Of a stretch of DNA of 12,767 bases, positions 1 to 8,336 are shown piece by piece; within the stretch, counting starts at the first letter, position 1; each line of letters begins with the position of its first letter. The notes under the pieces were generated by a model, which had not been told where the DNA came from, searched no databases, and worked only from the letters and a program-made list of their open reading frames with translations. Position numbers and translations under genes: made by a program. Origin of the DNA: Auxenochlorella pyrenoidosa (lineage: Eukaryota > Chlorophyta > Trebouxiophyceae > Chlorellales > Chlorellaceae); the NCBI GenBank assembly GCA_001430745.1, contig KQ482041.1:542056-554822 (forward strand), written 5' to 3'.

Positions 1-151
1 CGCAGGGGCAGGCAGATGGGGGGCGCAGCCGAGGCAGCTGGGAGGCCTGACAAACCATGAGTCTCTGACGCCGACTGCTTTGTTGGGTGGCCAGGCTCGG
101 CTTGGGAAGGGTGCGTCTTCTGCAGCCGCTGCCTGCCTCAGCCCGGCTCAC

Positions 152-1488
152 CCAGCAGGTCCAGGCTGGTCTGCAGCACGCACACGTGCGTCTCAATGCC
201 CACAATCAGCACCTGCAGGCGGGGCCGCAACACGGTGGCTAAGAGCAAGATGCAGCCAGTCTGGGGGCTGCTGTGCGGCCCAGCAGCGCAATGCACGGCA
301 CGCCTCCCTGCATGCCTGGGGTGATGATGCTGCCTACTTGCTCAAGCCGATGGACAACGAGCTTACTACCCACCGGGGCGTGTGTCGCCCCCGCTCAGCT
401 TGCTACCCCCGGCAGGCCCTGCCCAGCCGCCGCCCACCTTCTTCACCCCCGGCAGCGCCTGGAAGGCGGCGTCCACCTCCTCGGTGCACATGGAGAACTT
501 GGTCTTGGCCACCACTGCAGGAGGGGGGTGCGTGTGGTGAAATTCAGTCAGCAAGCTCTGATCAGCGAGCCAGTGCCAGTCCTGCCAGGTGTGCACTCCC
601 GCACCGCCACCCAGGCCCTCGGCCCAGCCGCCCGCGCTGCGTGTGCGCCCTCGCCTCGCCTGCCTACAGCCCCACCCTCGCCCCCAGGCGTGGGCCAGGT
701 GCGCTGCGCGCCCACCTGGCGAGCCCTCTGGGATGAGCCCCTGCAGCTCCTCCACGGTGCTGCCCAGCGCCTTGGGGTACTGCTCTGTCACAATCACCGG
801 CAGCTTGAGCGCGGCGGCGGCGCGCAGCTGCGGGAGAGGAGGGTGAAGCGGGCGTGTGGGTGGGTGGGCGGGCGGGGGAAGGGGGGGCTGGAAAGGCAAG
901 GGTTGCTCGGGGCAGGCTGCTGTCCAAATCGCCGCGGGCAGACCGGCAGCTGCTTGGAGATGGCCTGCGGCCTGCCCCATGTAGCAACGGTGGAGAATGA
1001 TGCAGCCAGCTGCTGGCGCTAGCAGCATGCTGGCATCGCAAAGAAAGCAACAACCTCCGCCGAGGTGGCCCCCGTGCTGGCAGGCCCACCATGCGGCGGC
1101 TGGTGTCTATCACCGCCGGGAAGCCGGAGATGACGGGGCGAAAGCGCTCCTGCACGTCGCAGACGAGCAGCGCCGTCTCCTCGGGCGCCAGCTTGCCCAC
1201 GCTGGGCCGCCCGGCGGCGGCGGCAGTAGCCATGGCGCGCACTGCGGCACGGCAGGAGTCGTGCAGGCTCAGGTCATACACAACACAGACAACAGTGCGA
1301 TCGCGCTTGCAATAGCAAGGCTGCGTTGGGGTGAGTAAAGGCCTGCTCTGAAGCAGTGTGGGGACAAGACAACCACTATTCGTGATCGGGACCTGACATT
1401 CACCTGCTGTTGCCCTAGAAGCGGCCGCAGGAGCTGCCAAGTGCCTGGCAAGAGTGGCAAGGCGAAGACCCCCGGCCAGCGCGCTCAT
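152..1488 (-). CDS. ISOC-type isochorismatase-family hydrolase, 3' partial
   Basis: Five exons on the minus strand: 1488-1404, 1241-1090, 827-716, 514-438, 212-152. All junctions are GT-AG and in frame, giving 162 residues plus one base; the following exons lie beyond the window start. The product matches the isochorismatase-like hydrolase fold, closest in layout to the animal ISOC1/ISOC2 group, whose physiological substrate is unsettled. Residues 1-28 (many Ala, Leu, Arg; no acidic residues) look like a mitochondrial or plastid presequence. The domain starts near residue 46. The family Asp-Lys-Cys triad is visible: D57 in VCDVQERF, Lys in AKTKFSM (probably K120), and C153 in VGIETHVCVLQT. 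The TEQYPKALG motif at 93-101 and the RRMLRAAAALKLP stretch, rebuilt across the exon 2/3 junction, support the model. M32 sits just after the first intron and could start a non-targeted form. The family is clear; the substrate is unknown and the name does not imply salicylate or siderophore synthesis. Confidence 0.9.
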
Positions 1489-1731
1489 CAGCTAGCCCCG
1501 GTGTCTGGGGCGTAAATTGATCGCGATACAGAGCGAGGAAATGCCATGCAGGGCTTCTTCCTCTTCGGTTGGCGCGAAGCACGGGTCACAGCGCGCGCAA
1601 CATCCAAGACTGCCGGTCTTGGAGGTCTCAGCATGGTATCGACGACTTTTCAAGCATTCTTCAGACAATTACGGTTCACCACCGACACTAATACAGCCTC
1701 TGGACAACCCCCACACCGACCAGAGCCAGCC
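1489..1731. promoter_or_regulatory. Divergent promoter region between genes 1 and 3
   Basis: This interval separates the start codon of the isochorismatase-family gene (minus, 1488) from the preferred start of the unrecognised gene (plus, 1732), so it must hold both promoters and both 5' UTRs. No clear TATA box was found. A CTAAT followed closely by ACAG (about 1688-1696) resembles a branch point plus acceptor, so a 5'-UTR intron of the plus-strand gene could end at 1696. If translation of that gene instead begins at ATG 1546, only 57 bases remain between the two coding regions. Confidence 0.5.
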
Positions 1732-3965
1732 ATGGGGTCCCTGGTTGGCGGGTGGGACGCAACCGCCCCACACAAGGCGCCAAAAGGTGAATGAGCATGC
1801 AGGGTGTAGGAGCGGCGACCGAAGGGCGCCAGACGCGCAATCACCTCTGCAAAGCGGTGGTTCTGTGGGCAGTCACTCACTCTGTAGGCCTGTAACATTC
1901 GCACTCACATGCATGGACCGCGAGCAAGGTTCCGGAGGCCGGCCCTTCCCCGCCCCCGAGATGCGTAGCCCACCTCCCGTGGGGCTGGGTTGCTCGTTGG
2001 CCTGGACAGAGAGATTCAAGTGCATTGCAAGTGTCTGCGCATGCCAGCTGACGATGGGGAAGCTCTCGGAATGATTTGAGAGTCGCGCCTTCCAGGCGCC
2101 GGCGCCTCCCACAACCGGGTGATTGGCCAGGCTCGAGCTCGTTTCGGCCCGCAGCTCTGGATGACGCTGCAACAGCTCCCACTGGCCCTCCAAAATAGAC
2201 AAAAAGACGGATTAGTTTCCACTGCTGCTCCCATGGGAGCGCGCAAGTCGCTCTCCATGATTCTACCAGGCTCCTGCGCACGCTCCATGTCTGCTGGGCT
2301 CATCCCAGCAGCGCACCATCCGCTGTGTCACACTCCTGTGCCCTGCAGGATTTGAGGACTTCAAGGAGCCGTACACCCCGCGCGGCATCTCCCGGAGGCA
2401 GCTGTCACCCTTTGATGCGGCGCCACAGCCCTGGCAAGCCACCACTGCCGCCGTCCAGCTGGCTGCAGCAGTCAGCCAGCCTCTGAACCCTGCGGTTGCG
2501 GGCAGGGCAGCGAGGTTGCACCCTTTAGCGATGGTGACAAACTCAATGGTGGACCTGTGTTGTCCTGCTGGTGCAGTGCGGAGCTTGAGGGCAAGGGCTC
2601 TGGCCCGCCCCACCTGGCACGCATTTCGGCGCCGCCCATCCACGGTGGGCGTTCATGCTCTACAGCCAAGGAAGCTATGACTGTGCAGCAAGATGTTGGC
2701 CTGCACTGGCCTGTCGTCTCCCGCAAGAATGGCCCGCTGCCGCCGATCCTCCAGCCTCCCGCACTGCTGCCTACTAGCCCCCCAGCAGGCGCTTCGGAGA
2801 TCCAGCGCTACCTCACGCGCGCTTCCAGCAGCGGGGGCGGGGCTGTGCCCCCCAGCCCGCGTGCTCCGGGCAGCCCCCGCGCCGGCACGCCGCGCACAGG
2901 TGAGGGCGCTCCCTGTTGGCAGCATCGCCGTACGCTGGCTCCTCCAAACTCAAATGTGCGGCGTGCGGCGTGTGCGGCGTGCGGCATCGGGGATGCGGGG
3001 CATGGGTGCGCATTCGTTTCGTGCGCATGCCGGAGCTGCCGGCAGTCGCAGCGCAGTGCAGCACTGTATTCTCGCCAGCCTGCTGCTGCGTCATGTAGTG
3101 TCATGAAGCTGGGCAGGGGTGTCCCAGCCCAGGCCCCCAGCTTCTGCCTGTAAGCCCTTGCCCCGCCTGCAGCCTCTCGCAAGCTGACGCTGAAGATTGG
3201 GGATGGCGATGAGCTGCTGGACTCGTTGACGGCCAAGGAAAAGTGGTGAGGTTGCGCTGCTGCCTGGCCATGCTTGCCGCATGCATGCAAAGCACCGCTG
3301 CTGCCGCAGGTCAGAGCACGGCAGCGCCTCCTGCCCCGCACCCACGCAGCAGGCAGCGGATCCGTGGGGTGTAGGGGGCGGATGGGGTAGTCTACCGCCT
3401 CGCTGAAAGGAATTGGCCCGTCACATTGGCTGCTCACCCCGGCAGCGTCCCCTCTGGCCCCCCAGGTGCTCCCGCGTGGAGTCTGCCAGCCTCAACCTGC
3501 GCCCCGACGAGAGGGACGAGGAGAGCTGGCGGCACGGCGGCTTCAAGTGAGGGCTGCTGGCTGCCTTTCTGCCTCGGCAGGCTTGGGTGGAGGGCGCGTG
3601 CAAGCTGCATGGGCACGGAGCGAGAGCGCAAGGCATAGCGCCTGGCAGACCAGCGCACCCCCAAGCCACAGTGCCCATCGATGTCTCCACGCGGGGCCCG
3701 TTGGGCCCTGAGGGCCGTTCCTCAACCTACATTCCCCTCCCGCTCGCCCCTTGCTGGCAGAGTGGACGACCCCTGCCATGCCATGCACCTGCCCGGCAGC
3801 CCACGCGCCGCAGCAGCCGCAGCGGCAGCGGCTGCTGGAACGGAGGCTTTCGAGGGCGCGGCAAGCGAGGAGGCGCACAGGGTGACTGCCGCAGGGCAGC
3901 CTCGCGTGACAGCCATGCGGCTGCCTGCAGAGGTTGTGGAGAGCTTTGAGAGCTCTGCCCTCTGA
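1732..3965 (+). CDS. Unrecognised protein, six-exon gene (about 283 aa)
   Basis: I do not recognise this family. Model: 1732-1786, 2349-2575, 2689-2899, 3173-3245, 3466-3546, 3761-3965. Junctions 1, 3, 4 and 5 are GT-AG with GTGAAT or GTGAGG donors and matching phases. The junction between exons 2 and 3 is tentative: the donor near 2576 and acceptor near 2688 were chosen because they keep frame. ATG 1732 sits in a good context (GCCAGCCATGG); an in-frame ATG at 1546 would add 62 residues but crowds the divergent gene. The protein opens with GGWDATAPHKAPKGFEDF and a basic patch (YTPRGISRRQLSPFD), passes through a Pro/Ser/Ala-rich stretch, then a more ordered acidic/basic segment containing KLTLKIGDGDELLDSL and LNLRPDERDEESWRHGGFK. 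It ends with a ten-Ala run (about 232-241) and an acidic tail ending ESSAL. No signal peptide, membrane segment or catalytic motif is visible. It is probably soluble and partly disordered. Function unknown. Confidence 0.65.
2955..2986. repeat. 16-bp tandem duplication in an intron
   Basis: Two adjacent copies of TGTGCGGCGTGCGGCG (2955-2970 and 2971-2986) differ only at the last base. They lie in the intron 2900-3172 of the unrecognised gene, so they do not affect its protein. Likely simple replication slippage. Confidence 0.8.
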
Positions 3966-4781
3966 GCCTAAGCCTGCCGGCCGGCGGGCATCCACGCCTG
4001 GGCAACAGCTGGGCTGCTGTGTGGCTGGAGGCCAAGCAGCATGGTGGCTGCTGACCCGGTCGTGCGCCGGTCTCACCGAGTCGCTGAGTTGGCAAGTTGA
4101 CGCAGGGATGCTGATTTGAATGGGCCCCGCCTTTCATAGGAGCCCTGTATTCGCAACACCAATCCAGCGCCCCCAGCACTGGGAGCGCAGTTCACTGTCA
4201 CCGTCCCTGCTCCTGCGTGGAACCGATTCCTCGGGGACTCGACGCCGGCTGCCCGCCCTTCACTTGCCTGTTTGTTTCAGCAGCGAGCAGGGTGCAAGTG
4301 CACCGCCTCAGCAGCCCTGCTCTGCATAAGCACACAGTTTCCACCCCAGTTCTATCCTTGTGCCTTTCCCGACGCCGCATGAGCAGCCCGCTGCCATGCA
4401 TGCCAGCAGGGTGCCGCTTGCTCGCCTTGCGCCCTTCACTGAAGCGCGCCACCAGCCCCCAAGGGACCTCTCTTCCAAGCTGTACCGTCACATGGTAGCA
4501 TCTTCTGCTCCAGTTTCTGCGTCTTGGACCATCTGGCCCCTGTTCCATGCCGTGCCCTATGCCCGTGTACATTGCCCCCTGGCCTCTTCCCCCCCCCCCT
4601 GCCTTCCTACTCTTCCGAATGACCCGCCCTTGCAAACGCCTGCACTTCCCAGCTTTTCTGCCCCGGCCCCCACCACCACTTCACCACCCGGCAGTGCAAT
4701 GAGCTTTTACCATCTGTTGTTTGTTAACACCAGAACAGTGAGGATGGCAATATTTCCAGTATGCAAAGGCTCAGGCAATGG
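3966..4781. other. Convergent 3' flank, no gene seen
   Basis: This holds the 3' UTR of the unrecognised plus-strand gene and the downstream flank of the Cys-rich minus-strand gene. It is visibly less GC-rich than the coding parts, and its open frames show no family motif or exon-like splice pattern. It contains a run of 11 C (4589-4599). I found no plus-strand TGTAA here, so the poly(A) site of the upstream gene is not identified. Confidence 0.6.
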
Positions 4782-4786
4782 TTACA
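4782..4786 (-). terminator. Probable poly(A) signal (TGTAA) of the Cys-rich gene
   Basis: On the minus strand this reads TGTAA, the motif most used for polyadenylation in green algae. It lies about 130 bases after the TAA stop at 4917-4915, a plausible 3' UTR length, and so supports the proposed end of that gene. Confidence 0.6.
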
Positions 4787-4914
4787 GCACCGCGAGTCAG
4801 AAGTTGGGTTCTTCGCCCCGGAGCGCAAAATCAAAAGTGGTTTAGTAAGCTTGGCTGTTGGCAGGGCGTCTACGCCCAAGCTGCCACACATTTGTTGTTG
4901 GCATGGCTTTGTGT

Positions 4915-7371
4915 TTAGCGCCGGCCGTTGAGGAAGGCTGCAGTGCATCGAGGATGGAGCAGGGGATAAGCAGTCAGTCAAGGTGGCTTGTTGGTGAGAT
5001 CGCCGTTGCAGCGGTGCCAGGTGGGCTGGCGTGTTGGCTGGGCAGCTTACCAGGATCGGCCCGGGTGCAGAAGGCGGGGGTGCAGGCGAGGCAGCCGATG
5101 CCAAACCTGCAGGAATGCAGCGTCAAGCGTGAGTGCACAGCGTGGGAGAAATGAGGGGTGTTTTGACCACACTGGCAGACGCCTGGCAGCCACCGGGGCC
5201 CTGCCCCACTCACAGCTGCTTGCAGGGCAAGTTGCAAACGCCGTTGATTGACATGCGGTTGCCATTGCACACAGTGCACTTGTCGCCGGTGGCGTTGCAC
5301 TGCAGCAGGGGGGCGGGTTGGGGGCGGCATGCGGAACAGGTCCCTTGGAGGTGTTGCGTGCTGAAGAGCAGGCAGCAGCCAGGACTCCCGTCGGATTCAG
5401 CTGGAGTCAAAGCGCTGACCATGTGACTTGGAAGCGTGCGTACAAGCAGGCGTGCCCGTGCCACGCAACCGGCAGCGCACCCTTGAGCAGTACTCGCGGT
5501 AGGCGACCCGGGGCAGGCACTTGTTGCCTGCTCCGATAGTCACACACTTGCCGCCCGTCAGGCTCAGCCCAGGGCGGCACTGGTTGCACCGGAACACTGC
5601 AAGTGGTGTTGGTGGGGCAGGGCAGGGACAGGTGGTGAGAGGCGACTGCTCGATGCGCCCGTGCTTGTCCCAGCAGGGTTTTTGTCCGTTTGTCCGTTGA
5701 GCGGCCGAGCCAGCAGGATCAGCACTTGGGCGCTGCGGCCGCCCTGTCACCTGCGCTGGCCCCCTGCCTGCGCAGCAACTGAGCAGCAGCTCAGGTGGGC
5801 CGTTCAGTGACCCCCTCGTGCCCCTCCCTGGCGAGACCCCCTCACGTGTATCCACAGAGACGCAGCCGGCCGGGATGACGGCGTTCCTGCCAGTCAGGGT
5901 CCTGGCCTCGGTGTTAAGCTTGGCCACGGTCATGCACTGCAGGGAGGGACAGGCAGCTCATGCCTGGTGAGGCAGCAGGGGGTGGGGCGGGGGGGGGGGC
6001 GCGCCAGCCCGCAACACACAGGGGCGGTGCGGCGAGTAGGGGCGGGCCCTTTGGCGAGGACATGCGCCGCCTTCATGGCCAAAGTGCAGCGCGCCGCCAG
6101 GGGGGCCTCACCAGGGTGTCGGACCACAGGGCGTTAATGTAGATGGCGTTGGCGGGCACGAGGATCTCCCCCGCGACGGCACACCGAGCGCAGGTGCCGT
6201 CGGCGGTGCACCCGTTGGTCGCGCACCGCGGGTTCCTCGAGTATTGCGGGCAGGTGCCCGCGATGCACTGCGCAGAAGCAGGGCGGGGCAGAAGCGGGGT
6301 TGCTGGATGCTGCTGCTGGGCAGAGCGGCAGCTGGCTGCAGCACAGCACAGGGCACGGCACAGGTGCTTCTGTGATCACGCCTGCAGGCTGGACAGGCCT
6401 CCCTCCGCTCCATCAAGCCGCACCCGGTAATTGGCGTCGAAGCGGGTCCCCACTTTGCACTCTGTGCACCTGCCAGCGTTGGGCAAGCATGGGGTTTCAA
6501 AGGTCAGAAGCTGCTCAACGGACACAGGCCATGTGCCCGGTGCTGGTGGGCGCCGTTGCATGCCAGCCGTGCAGAGGTGGACCTGACGCAGCTGAACACA
6601 TGTAACAGAGCGCTGCACCCTCTCATCACCAAGCCAGCCACCAGATGCGTTTTTTAATGAGCGAGCAGCCCAGGGGGCAAGCGCACCACTGGGGTACCGT
6701 GCCATCGCAGCGCACACAGTTCCTGTCGCCGGATGTGTTGATGCAGTTAGCACCACCAGTCGTGGGCTTGCACTGCGAGTGGAGTGAGTATACAGCCAAA
6801 GGGTGAGACGTCAGGGATAACATGCAAGTACAAGGGTCGTGTGTGGCTGGGGCCTGGCAGGAACTTCCCGCCATTGATTGCTCAGTGACCACCGGTGGCA
6901 CTGCCAGCTGGCCAAATGGCTGCAGTCAAACAGGTACGGCGAGGGAAACCCTTTCGAGCTGAAGGGAGGTGACAGCGGCTTTCACGGCATGGTGGGAGAC
7001 AGAACAAATCAAAACAAGGTCAGCTGTGGCTACAGGGCATGCAGTCCTGCCCTGGCTGACGTACAGCTGCTCAGCTCCCGTCAATGCCGCAGCCAGCGGT
7101 GCGGAGGCGGCGGGCAGGCTTCTGGTCAGCTTTCGAAGCCTCCGGTCTGCGCTCTCTGCTATTCTGCACTCCCCACCTGCTTGATCTTGCCGGTCGGCGT
7201 CCAGACGGGGGAGAGTGTACGCTGGCACAAGTAGCATTCTTTGGTCGGCGAAGACCGGCACTCCACACAGCCCGCGATGCCGGTGATTCGCTCGCACGGC
7301 AGCTGAATCTTGGCCGCAGAAGCTCCGCCCGCCACCGCCAGGAGCAAGAGCGCTAGCAGCGCGCGGGACAT
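4915..7371 (-). CDS. Secreted Cys-rich protein with eight CxxC pairs, nine exons
   Basis: Exons on the minus strand: 7371-7177, 6772-6630, 6469-6424, 6267-6112, 5936-5846, 5596-5481, 5299-5214, 5106-5051, 4937-4915. All introns are GT-AG and every phase closes, giving about 303 residues ending in a TAA stop. An alternative exon 2 donor at 6641 also keeps frame and drops four residues. Residues 1-20 form a classic signal peptide (Leu-rich core, AVAGGASA end), so the protein should enter the secretory pathway. The mature part has 35 Cys, including CVEC, CYLC, CVRC, CTEC, CARC, CNQC, CTVC and CLAC, spaced like growth-factor-receptor or furin-like Cys-rich modules; this resemblance is by spacing only. 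Two N-glycosylation sequons occur (N77-T-S and N251-A-T). There is no C-terminal membrane helix or GPI-like tail, suggesting a soluble extracellular, wall or vacuolar protein. No catalytic domain is seen. Exons 2, 4, 5 and 7 each begin with a Cys codon directly at the acceptor. Confidence 0.85.
5989..5999. repeat. G11 homopolymer in an intron
   Basis: A run of 11 G on the plus strand lies inside intron 4 (5937-6111) of the Cys-rich gene. In the transcript it is a C run about 50 bases upstream of the exon 5 acceptor, so it may add to the pyrimidine content there. It is also a likely site of length error in sequencing. Confidence 0.8.
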
Positions 7372-8336
7372 GGCCACAGCTTGTGTCAGGCCGGGCAAGC
7401 AGGGCAAGGCAGGCTGGCTGCGCTAGAGTGCGATTTACGGGCGCATGGGCGCACAGAAAGAAACAAAACCGACGGGCGGTTGAGTGGCCTCTTATGGCAA
7501 GGCCACCCTCCCTCTGTTCAGGGAGCCAGAGCAGCTGCCCCGCCTCGTGGCCTTGCCCGCTGCCACACATGCCCAGCCCATGCTGGGCCAGGAGCCCAGA
7601 TGAGCCCAGTTACTCTCAGGCTGTTTCACTTCAATTAGAGCTGGGAAGGCGCTGAGAGGTGGCCAAGGAGGGGGGGTGGGTTTGTGCCCCGCGGTACGCA
7701 CATGGGTTACGTAGTCGATTCCAACTACACCCCACCCCCCAGGAGCAATGCTGCAGTACCATCCCGTGCATCCTCTCCACAGCTGCAGAAGACGCTGTAG
7801 CAAGCCCTGCTGACATGTCCAAAGGTTGTGCATGGGCAGCTGTAAAGGAACAGCCGGCTGCTGTCAAACAGAGCTCCGCTGCCGCGCCATCTGGCATGCA
7901 TTTGTGGCCGGTGGGCTGTTGTGGAGAGCAGTGCTGTACAGCCTGCATGCAGCCATTGTGAAGGCGGAGCGTGCAGGTCACAGAGTGTAATATTTAGATG
8001 CCAAGTCCTCAGCCTCATCAGAGCATGTCTGCATGTTGGCCAGCGCTACCTGGTGGCATGGAAGGCCCACCGGTTGAAGTGTGTTTCAAACAACGCTCAC
8101 TGCGCGCTGGTGCACATTTTGAGCATACACAAAATAAAGCAGATTAAGATGTGTTTGGGTTGCAGCACGGAGACCAGGGGTGCGCTTCAAGCTGTCGATG
8201 CCGCCGCCGCCTCGGCGCGCCCGCCGCGCCAGTGTCAGCATGTTGCCCAATTCCCGCATCACTCCTTGGTCATGAGCAAAGTCTGCGCAGCGCATATTCC
8301 TGGACGCCCATTCTTCTTCCGTGCAGGCAAAGGCAC
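7372..8336. promoter_or_regulatory. Divergent intergenic region between the Cys-rich and BTB genes
   Basis: About 960 bases separate the two divergent start codons, so both promoters and 5' UTRs must lie here. No open frame inside shows splice-consistent exons or a recognisable family. A pyrimidine-rich stretch ending TTCCGTGCAG (8316-8325) just before the BTB start could be the acceptor of a 5'-UTR intron. An AT-richer patch (about 8126-8155) contains AAAATAAAG. Two plus-strand TGTAA motifs (7841-7845 and 7986-7990) have no assigned gene. Confidence 0.5.

Noticed and set aside
1..151. A further coding exon of the isochorismatase-family gene inside the window
   Set aside because: No reading after the donor at 151 continues the family sequence; this appears to be intron, with the next exon outside.
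80..736. Long plus-strand open frame of 218 codons opposite the isochorismatase-family gene
   Set aside because: It is antisense to well-supported exons and introns, shows no family motif, and is expected from GC-rich sequence with few stop codons.
1517..2074. 185-codon plus-strand frame starting at 1517
   Set aside because: It runs through the intron of the unrecognised gene in another frame and lacks any exon continuity or motif.
4198..4845. Overlapping open frames on both strands in the convergent flank
   Set aside because: Low GC for this genome, no recognisable motif, and no splice sites joining them to a longer product; more likely 3' UTR and spacer.
5210..5214. Possible stop codon (CTG TGA) ending the Cys-rich protein early at exon 7
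   Set aside because: The TGA is part of a perfect GTGAGT donor, and splicing onward gives two more in-frame exons with further CxxC motifs and a stop near a TGTAA signal. Retention could still give a shorter form.
7381..7961. Plus-strand frames of 85-100 codons in the divergent intergenic region
   Set aside because: No family resemblance or splice-consistent partner exons; the intronless frames are unlike neighbouring genes.
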